Shown here in pieces: positions 55,997 to 64,000 of a stretch of DNA of 64,000 bases (position 1 is the first letter of the stretch; every line of letters starts with the position of its first letter). The notes under the pieces are model-generated. The model ran no database searches, was not told where the DNA came from, and was given only the letters and a program-made list of their open reading frames with translations. The position numbers were made by a program, and so were the translations under genes. This stretch comes from Paenisporosarcina antarctica (GTDB lineage Bacteria > Bacillota > Bacilli > Bacillales_A > Planococcaceae): positions 1 through 64,000 of the forward strand of contig NZ_CP038016.1 of NCBI RefSeq assembly GCF_004367585.1, given 5' to 3'.

Positions 55997-56541
55997 TATA
56001 TTTAGTTACTTATAGGTGTTTGTTAAACCCAAAATATAAACGTAATCACCTCAATAATATCAATTTATTTCTTGGTATTGATTGAGTAATACGTCGAGTT
56101 CTTGACTACATGCTACTACACTAGAGTGCGTTAACCCAAAATGCATCGCTCTATGGTACATAACTTTTTTTTTCAATATTATTTGCCCTAATAAGAACAT
56201 TTTACTGTGCATATTTTTTATCATACCCCTTTTTTAAAGTACAGTATTAGATCCATAGAACATATTACATCATTGGTCTTGTAAAAAATGTCGAATTGAG
56301 TAAAAGTGAAAAATAATTTAGATTTCTGTACTGGGGTATCGGTTATTCAACTAAGTAACCGTTAGCCAAAACAAGGAATAAGTTTACTACATTAATCTTT
56401 CCGTCCTTAAAACCTCAATTCACTCTCATCGGCATTCACATAGGTAAAGTCGTGGTGACAGAAGATAAGGAAAACTAGGGTTTTTCGCTCACTTTTTTAA
56501 AAAGATGTGATAATAGCTTATCAAAAATGTGTGGAAATAAC

Positions 56542-57462
56542 CTAGCCCTTTGCCAAGTTTTTTCTATCTGGAGAGGATGGCGGTTTTTCCATCCAACCAT
56601 TACTAATCATCATGTCCGCACCATCTTCCACATACAACCCGACCTCTGCAATTAAACGGGTATAGGCGGCCGCTAAATCTCTTCTTGGACTAGCGCCTAA
56701 TGAATTACCATAATAGCCTATACCTGCTGCATTAAGCGCAGCGACGTGGAACATCATGAGTTTATCTGAGAAAGGAGATACTTTTGAACGTGTTGGCGCG
56801 GCATCCGAAGTCATTGGTGTAACTAAATTGTCTTCACTTAAAATCTTCGATAATACTGAACAATGATGCTTCGAAATTTCTGCCCCTCTCACAAAATATT
56901 GACGGACACTTTTTGAGCTAGCTACTTGGCTAAACCCGGTTATTAATGAACTCCCTAGCACATTTCGTTGCAAATTAAAAAATAATGAGGAGATTTCAAT
57001 CGTTGTCAGTGGTCTTTCATCACCAACCCATCCAGCTAAAAAGTGTTGTTTTTGTACAAACTCAACCTGATCGGGATATGGTATATAAGGTGAACGAACC
57101 AAGACTCCTTTGTTTAACATAAGGTCGGTAGCACGATTATAAAGCTCTGCAGAAGAATACAAACATGAAGTATAAAAATCTCGGATGTCTTTTCTTGATG
57201 AATTAGGTAGTGCCACACTATAAGCGTTCAGCCCCATTGCCCCCATATTAGCCATATAATTCAACATGAAGACGTCTGTAAAAATTCTTGGTGCATTTAC
57301 ATTTACATCTTAAGCGTATTCTAAAATAGCTTTGATCTTGGGGTCCTCAACTGTATTTAATAAATACGAAATTGTACAAATCCCTAATGTATCGTTTTGA
57401 AATTGTACCCATAACAAGCCAATTTCAGAAGACGTCAATTTAGCATTATGATTATCCTCCAT
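56542..57462 (-). pseudogene. DUF3231 gene broken by internal deletion and stop
   Basis: The N-terminus begins at ATG 57462 behind AATGGAGGAATCTAT: LTSSEIGLLWVQFQNDTLG and ending ILEYA. An in-frame TAA follows directly, and the same frame continues DVNVNAPRIFTDVFMLNYMA through SYSVALPNSSRKDIRDFY-type sequence to 56542. Intact DUF3231 proteins (about 330 aa, two ferritin-like repeats, spore-associated in Bacilli) have some 40-50 residues between these points, so a deletion fused the parts and made the stop. The downstream part could still be translated from 57267, but is incomplete. Confidence 0.75.
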
Positions 57463-57996
57463 ATAGATTCCTCCATTAACTTTTATATCAATTATGTTCT
57501 CCATATGTAAGATATTTAATCATAAAGGACTTGTTTGTTAAGTTATGGGCCATTTTAGTTTAAATTTCATCCAGTTCTATTTTCTTTGAATTTATTAAGA
57601 ATGTTAGTGAAACAATGAGATAAGTGTAGGAAGAATTAATTTCATCGAAGGAGGAACCTTTTTGTGATTTTAAATCTTCTGACATCAAAACAGACACTTA
57701 CACCTATGTAACAAGACATAGGAGTTAATGAACACCCCATATTTACAGTGTTTTCTGAGGTCTGACACTTTCATTAATGTTCAAGAACTCGTTCAATAAT
57801 CTAAGTTCACTAACCTATACGAAACTAAGTATAGGTACACGAGTAAAAAACGCTAGCATTTTCTAACTCTTATTCATAAATAAAAAACGACATCTTTCGA
57901 CACTTGGAGGGAATCGCATATTTCCAGGTGTTTCATTCAAATTTTTCAGTTAATTTCGTCGAATTTGGATATGCTAAATCTAAAGGTGGTGTAGTC
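57463..57996. other. Intergenic region
   Basis: No gene with a ribosome site is seen; a GAAGGAGGAACCTTTTTGTG at about 57647-57666 is followed only by a very short frame. Mostly AT-rich. Confidence 0.35.
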
Positions 57997-58092
57997 ATGC
58001 AAGATGCTAAAAAAATAGTGGCTATGGTACTCGTGTTACCTCCGTTATTAGTAGTTGTTATCTTTGCGTTACTCTATTTCTTTATCGGTTGA
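57997..58092 (+). CDS. 31-residue membrane peptide
   Basis: ATG 57997 follows AAAGGTGGTGTAGTC. The product is MQDAKKIVAMVLVLPPLLVV followed by VIFALLYFFIG: a short polar start and one membrane helix. Similar tiny one-helix peptides are often encoded on Bacilli plasmids. Function unknown. Confidence 0.5.
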   Translation: MQDAKKIVAMVLVLPPLLVVVIFALLYFFIG

Positions 58093-58154
58093 TGTGTTCA
58101 TGTTTTATCCTTTCCTTCTTTTCTTTTGAAATCTGAAATAACCAATTTATTACT

Positions 58155-58224
58155 CAACCTATTTGTATGACATATACAAAATAGGTTGACATAACATCCG
58201 GATGAGGAAGTTGAATACTTCCTC
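58155..58224 (+). repeat. Dispersed GGTTGACATAAC repeat, copy C, within nested inverted repeats
   Basis: CAACCTATTTGTAT (58155-58168) pairs with ATACAAAATAGGTTG, and CGGATGAGGAAGT (58199-58211) pairs with ACTTCCTCATCCG. Between them is the shared TAGGTTGACATAAC element (58182-). Two adjacent hairpins thus build this copy. Confidence 0.55.
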
Positions 58225-58260
58225 ATCCGAGAAAAAAGTGTCGCAATTAGCTACATGTTT

Positions 58261-58440
58261 TTATGGTATGTTCGTCGAATTTACTGCTTGGTTTGTAGCT
58301 GCGTCTAACTTTGCACGTTCCTCGCTTTGGCTAGCAGGACCTCTTTTTGCTTCTTTGAAGCTTTTGCGAATGAAATAATCATAAGCAAATCCAAATACGA
58401 TTAATAAAGCGGAAATTCCTAAGATAATTAAAATGAACAA
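58261..58440 (-). CDS. Small membrane protein, 59 aa
   Basis: The start is TTG 58440 behind AAAAGGAGGTAAATGC; an ATG two bases earlier leads to a stop within six codons. The product has one membrane helix (FILIILGISALLIVFGFAYD) followed by a basic then acidic tail (YFIRKSFKEAKRGPASQSEE). Real by its ribosome site and typical composition, but of unknown role. Confidence 0.6.
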   Translation of the reverse strand: MFILIILGISALLIVFGFAYDYFIRKSFKEAKRGPASQSEERAKLDAATNQAVNSTNIP

Positions 58441-58630
58441 AGCATTTACCTCCTTTTAATGTATTTTCCACTTTAGATACATCATAATATTCTGAGTATT
58501 CTAACTCGTAATGATAGATTTACGTTCCTAATCAATTAATGTTTCAATTATTGTTTCTTTCAACTAAGCTGATCCATTCGTAAAATATCGATTCACTTAC
58601 GCAACTGGCATGCATCGCATATACACCCTC

Positions 58631-58666
58631 GGTTGACATAACCCCACGTCTAGGAAGTTAGCCCTC
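58631..58666 (+). repeat. Dispersed GGTTGACATAAC repeat, copy D
   Basis: GGTTGACATAACCCC, then ACGTC, then TAGGAAGTTAGCCCTC. It is the closest relative of copy A. The region 58441-58878 has no other feature that I can support. Confidence 0.55.
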
Positions 58667-58878
58667 ACACCCAATCCCTTGCAGACCCTCACTTTTTCTC
58701 TTTTTCACTCGCCCATCCTTTAGCAGATAACATATATCGTTGGATTGACGGCCTTTTGGGCTCTTCACTTTTCCCCTGGAATCAATAAATATCTATCCAA
58801 TCTTAACGAGTGATGATTTTAATAAGTATTACCAATTATTAGACATACTGTATAATCGACATAAAAGGGGTGCTGTAT

Positions 58879-59112
58879 TTGGGTGATTCTTTCTACGATA
58901 GATTACCGTTAGATTTAGTAGCAGGCTTTTTTTATCAAATACACAGAAACATAGATAAAGGCATTCTATCTGATGCCATGTACCAAGAGATCAAACTACT
59001 TGAACGTACAGCCAAAAGAAGAGGAATATCATTGGAAGACCTATATGAAAAAGGTTCACATCTAATTGACATCGAGATGGCAAAGCAAAAACGATACGAC
59101 GTTATCAAGTAA
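58879..59112 (+). CDS. Small hypothetical protein, 77 aa
   Basis: TTG 58879 lies 8 bp after AAAGGGG; GTG 58870 overlaps that site. The helical product (DRLPLDLVAGFFYQIHRNID, LERTAKRRGISLEDLYEKG) has no known motif, but is well formed and charged like plasmid-borne small proteins. Confidence 0.5.
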   Translation: MGDSFYDRLPLDLVAGFFYQIHRNIDKGILSDAMYQEIKLLERTAKRRGISLEDLYEKGSHLIDIEMAKQKRYDVIK

Positions 59113-59287
59113 AGATTTAATTCAAATTTCTCCGCATAATTCGTTAATTTGACCAATATAGTAGGAATACGGGTAGCATATGACGAGCGATAAGCTCATG
59201 GTACTCGTCGTCATAGACTAACGTTATTCACACGAAAATAAATATAAATCAACTGATCAAAACAATGTTTTTTCTCAACAAAAAAAG

Positions 59288-59327
59288 TAAACCGCCCCTG
59301 AGCCTAACCAGCAATTGGGTGGTTTAC
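59288..59327. terminator. Hairpin
   Basis: GTAAACCGCCC pairs with GGGTGGTTTAC (one wobble), then TTC. It could end transcription of the 58879 gene. Confidence 0.5.
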
Positions 59328-59668
59328 TTCTATTCATAACAGCTGATCGCCTTTGAAGCGATGCAAACCTTTTGGTGTTTCTGCACCATTCGGTCATTTA
59401 TATTATACTCTTTATAGGGATGTTTTGACAAAGTGAATGAATAGAATCAAATACTTAATCTTCGTTCAACAGCACATGTATTTATCTAAGTCCGGATGGT
59501 TGCGCATTGGATTTAGCTTTGACAAAAAATTTGCGTAATTATAAAGAATTTTGGTAGATGGAGACGGTATTCGATGCAATATAGAGCTGGGTTATGTGGA
59601 GAATTTATTATTGTTTGAACCGAAACCATTTACGTAGTGGATTGGGTTTTTCTTTTTGCTTTAAAAGA

Positions 59669-59680
59669 GAACATACGTTC
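59669..59680 (+). promoter_or_regulatory. Orphan LexA box
   Basis: GAACATACGTTC, followed by G, fits the Bacillus LexA consensus exactly. No intact gene follows it; the next 470 bp hold only a decayed ORF. Confidence 0.55.
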
Positions 59681-59939
59681 GTTAAATATCTTCCGAAGCC
59701 ACAGTTCGCGTAAGCGATCAGTGGACGAGTGATGAACGAAATCGCCCAGATGCACTGAAGGTTTCCATTTTATTTCGGAGAGCGCAAATCTTTTGTAATG
59801 TCTTCATAATTTAAGAAGACCTACTTATTACTTTTTCAAATCTCTATAATAAGTCAAATTTTCTATATCATAGAAGGAAGAAGAAAGATGGACGTTTCGA
59901 CATGCTATAATTTTCATTTTTTCACACCTGTATACCGTC

Positions 59940-60098
59940 CAAAGTGACAACAAGATATTAAAGAAACCATAAATCAACTAAAAAAAAGGTACCTATGAAA
60001 TTGAAGAACATCTTCACGACAAAATAAGAATTAAAGCTATATTGGAAAAGCGTACAGTTTCAGAAATCTTAAATTTAATACTTAAAAAGAACGTCTGA
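59940..60098 (+). pseudogene. Ribbon-helix-helix-like remnant
   Basis: Reading across a run of eight A (about 59981-59988), two frames join as DIKETINQLKK and TYEIEEHLHDKIRIKAILEK then RTVSEILNLILKKNV, ending at TGA 60096-60098. RIKAILEKRTVSEILN resembles the helical part of RHH proteins. No start is seen, so it is decayed. It precedes the intact RHH gene at 60154. Confidence 0.35.
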
Positions 60099-60153
60099 AC
60101 ATTTGAACTTTCTTATCAAAGGTTTATACTGATAAAAAGAAGGGATGTTGTTC

Positions 60154-60312
60154 ATGATGGATTCAAAAAAGACGAGTAAAAGAAAACGGTATTCATTTGA
60201 TTTAGATGCTGAACTAATGAAAGAAGTAAAAATCCAGTCAGTTATGCAAGAAAAAAATGTATATGAACTTGTAGAAAAAGCAATAAAAAAATACATGCTT
60301 GATTTGAAGTAA
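60154..60312 (+). CDS. Ribbon-helix-helix DNA-binding protein (CopG/ParG-like)
   Basis: The 52-residue product starts at ATG 60154 (or 60157), with AGAAGGGATGTTG before it. KRKRYSFDLDAELMKEVKIQ gives the basic beta strand and first helix, and MQEKNVYELVEKAIKKYML the second helix, the minimal RHH fold. Such proteins control plasmid copy number, partition or an antitoxin. It is the last credible gene before the repeat-rich end, which would suit binding of the repeats there; that link is inference. Confidence 0.65.
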   Translation: MMDSKKTSKRKRYSFDLDAELMKEVKIQSVMQEKNVYELVEKAIKKYMLDLK

Positions 60313-60445
60313 CTGGTGTGGTTTACAGTTGCTTCTTTTTTTGTCCATTTTTAAACCTGTTTAAATAATTTACGTCTATATTCAATCCCTTTAGTGTTGT
60401 TGGGTTAGAAACCAAAAAACTTAAACTAGAAAAGGTTCACTGAAG

Positions 60446-60645
60446 ATGATGGACGAATTAAAATTATTTAATTATGGAATGAAGTACGAACAGTTATGAA
60501 GGATGGGGAACCGTGGTTCATGGCAAAGAATGTATGTGATATTTTGGGATATTCTGATTCATAGCAGTGTAGACGACATAACGATGACTTATCGGTTTCT
60601 ATAAATAAGGGATGTGATTCAAGAAGCCTGATGACCTTTGTATAA
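60446..60645 (+). pseudogene. Phage antirepressor (BRO-N) remnant
   Basis: ATG 60446/60449 gives MDELKLFNYG. After one missing base the frame continues NEVRTVMKDGEPWFMAKNVC then DILGYSDS, a clear BRO-N domain start, to a TAG at 60554; more in-frame sequence follows to a TAA near 60645. BRO antirepressors are phage regulators of about 250 aa, so this is a fragment with a frameshift and a stop. Confidence 0.65.
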
Positions 60646-60952
60646 AGATTACTGGGTTTATTGAAATTCTAGGCAAATAAACCTCTAAATTGGTGCAACC
60701 TATCTCTAAAAGTGACAAATCAAAACTGTTACCTCTCGAATCAAAGTTGTAACCTATCTGGAGTAGGGAGCCGCACTTGAAGGTTGGGTCATTGATCCGC
60801 TGTATTCTTATGACGCACGAACTCTCCCAGATGCAACGCATCCCGGGACGTCCTACCAAGCCCTTCAAAGCACACGAAATCACCCCACTCAAGACCCCGA
60901 ATCGCACGGCGATTCAGGTCCGGCTAACAGACAGTGTACGCACAGAAATCCC

Positions 60953-61015
60953 GTGACCGGAGAGTGCAAACTCTCACAGGGAACGCTCCGGAATTCCGGT
61001 CACTTTACCGGAGCG
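60953..61015 (+). other. Interlocked stems (pseudoknot-like) in GC-rich region
   Basis: GTGACCGGA (60953-60961) pairs with TCCGGTCAC (60995-61003) around a small GAGT-GCAA-ACTC hairpin (60962-60973). CGCTCCGG (60984-60991) pairs with CCGGAGCG (61008-61015). The two long stems cross, so they form a pseudoknot or two alternative states. No protein is credible here. Confidence 0.6.
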
Positions 61016-61040
61016 CAGAATGACCAGTGGGTCGTTCCAG

Positions 61041-61208
61041 AGTGCAGGAGCAGCACTTCTATAACTAAGGAAGTTGCGTAGCAAACAGACGAATGAGCAC
61101 CCCGTAGGGGCAAGGGACGAGATGCGCAAGCATCACGGGACGCAGTGAGGGAGACGGTCAGCTATGCTGACTGACAGGGGCGCGTAGCGGACATGTCACA
61201 CGTCTCCC
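61041..61208 (+). other. Array of micro-hairpins within an outer stem
   Basis: Small hairpins with 3-7-base loops follow each other: AGTGC/GCACT, TTGC-GTA-GCAA, CCCC-GTA-GGGG, GATGC-GCAA-GCATC, GTCAGC-TAT-GCTGAC and CGC-GTA-GCG. The last two lie inside TGACA/TGTCA and, outside that, GGGAGACG (61149-61156)/CGTCTCCC (61201-61208). Regular nesting of this kind is what a structured RNA or a protein-binding single-strand origin would show. Confidence 0.6.
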
Positions 61209-61741
61209 TTATGCTCTTTACCCAGTACGTCTACCGAATATGTTCACCGCGTAAATCACACCGCGAAGTACCACCACGAAAGCATTTCTATCTACGCGGC
61301 GGAGAACTCAACCGAATATGTTACATACTCGACCTCATTTACGCCCCGGTACATCAACAATCACGGAATATGTCGACCCCGTTTTTCAAACAACACTGTA
61401 TGTCGGCATACTCGGGGCGTATTTCGCCGCGGTCTTCCAATCAATCACTCTCACGGCGGGTATCAGGGTCGACAGGTGGGTCAATAAACGGGGCGGTATG
61501 CGTAGCGATGGTTATCATCAAATTAACTGGGAAAGCTATCAGAAAATCAAGTTACCAATCAGCCCTCACGTAACCAATCATCAAGCACCAGGGCGAAAAC
61601 AGCGTGGACAACGCGGAGGGATTTCTCGCACGTAACACTCACTTGTACGTACACAGTACGAGGCATGCTGACTCTTAAATTATTCCCGACAAGGCGGCAG
61701 GATTCCGCGCTGCTTTTCGCTCAGGTCTTCTGGTTTTGACG

Positions 61742-61981
61742 TGGTGGCGAGCCTTGTAAGGCCTATATGAGCAACGCGAAACAGTCAATCAATGGCATAG
61801 CAAAGGCGCTGGTCCCACCGCGTAAAAAGCGCTGGTCTTGCTGCCCCGAGATCTGGCTTGACCTATTTTCTTCAACAAGCCTGGAAACGCTGTGGCGAGC
61901 CTTGGACGGCCTATCCGAGCGACAGCGAGACAGCTCAGAAATGGCAAGGGAAAGGCGCTGGTCCCACCGCGCTGAAAGGTC
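61742..61981 (+). repeat. Diverged direct repeat of about 95 bp
   Basis: GGTGGCGAGCCTTG, then GGCCTAT, and later AAAGGCGCTGGTCCCACCGC occur at 61742-61839 and again at 61888-61981. The 60646-62430 stretch holds no gene that I can support; frames that stay open there do so because of the high GC content. Confidence 0.6.
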
Positions 61982-61990
61982 TGAAACGCA

Positions 61991-62325
61991 ATGGCGACGT
62001 AGTGGCGACATCAGATGCACACGGACAAATCATACTAGATGTGCTATGCGATGCGCACAAAGGCGACGTAGTGGCGACATCAATTGCACATTAAGGCGAC
62101 AGCAAGGTGACACGGTGGCGACATCAGATGCACACGCGATAAATCACACTAGATGTGCTATGAGATGCGCACAAAGGCGACGTAGTGGCGACATCAATTG
62201 CACATAATGGCGACAGTAAGGCGACACGGTGGCGACATCAGATGCACACGCGATAAATCACACTAGATGTGCTATGAGATGCGCACAATGGCGACGTAGT
62301 GGCGACACCAAATGCACACGCGACG
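61991..62325 (+). repeat. 114-bp tandem repeat, nearly three copies
   Basis: GTGGCGACATCAGATGCACAC recurs at 62002, 62115 and 62229 (steps of 113 and 114). Within each unit a second GTGGCGACATCA copy (62071 onward) is followed by ATTGCACAT, and TAGATGTGCTATG is followed by a GATGCGCAC arm. Units differ by only a few bases. It looks like a partition or replication control site, or a recently amplified element. Confidence 0.85.
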
Positions 62326-62430
62326 AAATACGCCCCGATATCTAGTTCTCCAATCAATCACCCCGATCTGCTGGTCAAAAAAAAGACCTGGTACCCAAGA
62401 AAGGGCAACAGGTCTTAACTAATTAAGGTC

Positions 62431-62679
62431 TCAGCTTGAAAAGTCGAGACACCGCGCACTCCGGTGCATACAAGGTATTATCGGTAGCGTCGCTGCTGCC
62501 GATCCTCCCATAGTAAGGACACCTGCTACTCCATTTAAATCATTCAAAATAGAAAAGGTCTTTAAGATCGTAATCCCTGTGAAGCCAAATAATCCAGATT
62601 CACTATCTATTTTTTCATCCCTTTCATCCATATATTTATTGTCCTTTCTACTTTTGGCTAATATTTCATTTTTATTCAT
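62431..62679 (-). pseudogene. DUF6442-like gene, altered C-terminus
   Basis: ATG 62679 follows TATGAGGTGATAAGTT. The first 25 residues (MNKNEILAKSRKDNKYMDER) match the conserved start of DUF6442 proteins, which are small membrane proteins in Firmicutes. The rest (GLFGFTGITILKTFSILNDL, then a Cys/His-rich end) lacks the expected membrane helices in good register and runs into the GC-rich repeat region, so the 3' part is probably replaced or frameshifted. Confidence 0.5.
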
Positions 62680-62968
62680 AACTTATCACCTCATAAAATA
62701 CTGTAAATAAAACTTGTCAACTTTTAGTGTTATGTTCTAATTCAAAAACATAACTATAAATTACTTATTGTGATGAGTTTTTGATATATATGGATACCCC
62801 TGAATAAGTGAATGTCATGGGTGATTTCCCCTTTATATTCATGCGATTTCTCGGGGGGGCTATCGAAATTCAAGAGATGGTTTGGTTTTTTTAGTTATTC
62901 AACCAGTCACAAAAACAAGCAGTTGCGTGTAATTCTATGGTTTACCATTATTTCCCACTAGTTGAGGT

Positions 62969-63000
62969 CTTATATATATCTCTTAAGAGATATATATAAG
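62969..63000. repeat. Perfect 32-bp palindrome
   Basis: CTTATATATATCTCTT and its exact complement AAGAGATATATATAAG, with no spacer, centred on TTAA. It lies in an AT-rich island inside GC-rich DNA. It may extrude as a cruciform or be a dimer binding site. Confidence 0.75.
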
Positions 63001-63470
63001 GTTTGCGTATGACATTTCCGCCATTATTGGCTGTGACCGTCCCCCAAAGGGGGGGGGCGGAATCCTCGCTGCGGGTTGTCTCACTTACCAGGGCGATCCG
63101 CCCAGTAACTGATTGACGTTGTCGGCGGCAAACTCGTCCGACTCACGCAGATAATCGCCTGGGACATGCTGTAGGACGACGAAATAAGGCACTCAGGCAA
63201 CGTTCAGGCGCGCCTAACGCTTTTTATAAGGAATTCCACCAGAATTACGAGAACACTCTTAAAATGGACGACAGGGCGCAAATGACGGCAGAATCCGATG
63301 TTTACGCCCTGGTTGCTTCGGCGCAAGCGAGCCTAAGTATCACCCACCCACCGATTCTGGAGAATGTGCCTATTTTGGTTTATTTCGGAGACGACAGAGT
63401 GCATGAATGTATGGCACACGGGGCGAGTCACAAAATACAGCCGATGAGCGAATAAATCAACAAATTAATG
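63001..63470. other. Non-coding GC-rich stretch
   Basis: It contains CCCCCAAAGGGGGGGGG (63042-63059) and no ORF with a ribosome site; the open frame at 63264-63455 has neither a start signal nor protein-like composition. Confidence 0.35.
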
Positions 63471-63473
63471 AAA

Positions 63474-63846
63474 TGTACCTTTGTACCTCATTTTTTTCAA
63501 GAAACCTTATATGTGCGACACATATGACATATATTAGGTGCTATATTTCTAAATAAGTCTTTTCATTATAAAAGAAGGTACAAAGGTACAACATTCTGTG
63601 ACCCCTTGATACGACTGAATTTAGGTGTACCTATTTGTGAAAATAAAAAAGGAACAAGCAGGTACAAACGACCCCGGAAAGGTACAAACGTTAGATTTCT
63701 GTAAAATACTTCCAATAAGCCATTTTTTGTGGTTTTGGAAAATATGCTAATTTTGCCCCAAAAGTAGCGTTTTCGGAGTCAAAATAGGTACAAATCCGAC
63801 GCAAACAGGTACAAATCGTAGAAAGCAGGAACAATTTAGGTACAAA
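63474..63846. repeat. Iteron-like GGTACAAA repeats
   Basis: GGTACAAA or a one-mismatch form occurs at 63577, 63585 (GGTACAAC), 63661, 63681, 63787, 63808, 63828 (GGAACAAT) and 63839. An inverted copy TTTGTACC lies at 63480, with TGTACC just before it and GTGTACC at 63625. Spacings of 20, 21 and 20 bp (63661-63681, 63787-63808, 63808-63828) equal two helical turns. This is what Rep-binding iterons of a plasmid origin look like; no rep gene is inside the window. Confidence 0.65.
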
Positions 63847-64000
63847 AGTGAGCTGTAATTTCGAGGTAGCCGATTCCATGAAAAAAACACTTTTATTCAC
63901 TCAAAAAGAACCTGGTGGTTCCACTCCGGGAGACTCTCCCCTTTGAACCAGCTCACGACGACAATTACAGAAGACAATCCTTTAATGATAATCTGTGATG

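Noticed and set aside
60599-60907. 102-residue minus-strand frame
   Set aside because: No start signal and no protein-like pattern; it crosses into the structured GC-rich block.
61193-62207. Several overlapping open frames of 80-146 codons
   Set aside because: They follow from high GC and repeats; they lack ribosome sites, have Arg/Ser-rich random composition, and cross the tandem repeats.
61991-62325. CRISPR array
   Set aside because: The repeats are 114 bp and contiguous, with no unique spacers and no cas genes.
63264-63455. 63-residue ORF near the right end
   Set aside because: No ribosome site, low-complexity composition, surrounded by non-coding repeats.
63880-64000. tRNA-like phrase GGTTCCACTCCGGGAGACTC
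   Set aside because: No cloverleaf can be drawn around it; the T-arm and acceptor pairing are missing.

Overview
The window looks like low-GC DNA of an endospore-forming member of Bacillales. The evidence is a Spo0F-like regulator, a DUF3231 spore-associated gene, remnants of GerA-type germination genes, an AbrB-like regulator, strong GGAGG-type ribosome binding sites with frequent TTG starts, an S-box riboswitch and LexA boxes of the Bacillus type. A family such as Caryophanaceae (Lysinibacillus/Sporosarcina relatives) is my guess, not something proved by the sequence. There is no rRNA, tRNA or core housekeeping operon. Toxin-like genes, defence systems, a resolvase, a UvrX-type polymerase, many broken genes and a repeat-rich non-coding end are all present. 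Together these suggest a plasmid or a large accessory island.

Layout. 0-4.1 kb: a 5'-truncated HTH gene, a HipA-like kinase with a small partner, a frameshifted HTH gene and a class II Fic enzyme. 4.1-9 kb: decayed pieces (gerC, gerB, doxX, UPF0158) among a Spo0F-like receiver, a secreted CAP protein and an AbrB-like regulator. 9-11.6 kb: a SAM-I riboswitch controlling a flavin monooxygenase and a MetQ lipoprotein, a sulfur-scavenging unit. 12-26 kb: a resolvase remnant, a two-gene restriction-modification system (methyltransferase plus a 1437-residue nuclease/helicase/methyltransferase), a metallophosphoesterase-STAND NTPase, a HEPN protein, an unknown protein, a Pycsar cyclase with its DUF5706 membrane effector, and an intact resolvase nearly the same as the broken copy at 12 kb. 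26.5-30.5 kb: a nuclease-like lipoprotein, a papain-like unknown protein, an ArsR/membrane pair and another lipoprotein, with at least five copies of a short dispersed repeat.

30.7-34.8 kb: a Hachiman pair (HamA, HamB). 35-39 kb: a GIY-YIG protein, two small genes and a lipoprotein. 39.2-45.8 kb (minus strand): two DUF262 proteins, the upstream one with a DUF1524 HNH domain, and a UvrD-like helicase with C-terminal zinc ribbons. 46.1-47.5 kb: a broken small gene and a GIY-YIG/winged-helix protein with a partner. 47.8-55 kb: a LexA-controlled uvrX polymerase whose 3' end is repeated at 54.4 kb; the two copies flank a 5-kb minus-strand catabolic operon (DapA-family lyase, LacI regulator, TAXI receptor, TRAP permease) behind a triple palindromic operator. 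55-60.6 kb: small genes, a broken DUF3231 gene, small membrane peptides, a ribbon-helix-helix protein and a BRO antirepressor remnant.

60.7-64 kb differs in composition: GC-richer, essentially without credible genes, and packed with structure. It holds a run of tiny hairpins inside longer stems, a 114-bp tandem repeat, a perfect 32-bp palindrome and iteron-like GGTACAAA repeats spaced 20-21 bp. I read it as a replication/partition or structured-RNA region.

The genes combine into a layered anti-phage island: restriction, Pycsar, Hachiman, a probable HEPN/STAND abortive system, DUF262 proteins and GIY-YIG nucleases, interspersed with toxin-like Fic and HipA genes and scarred by recombination.
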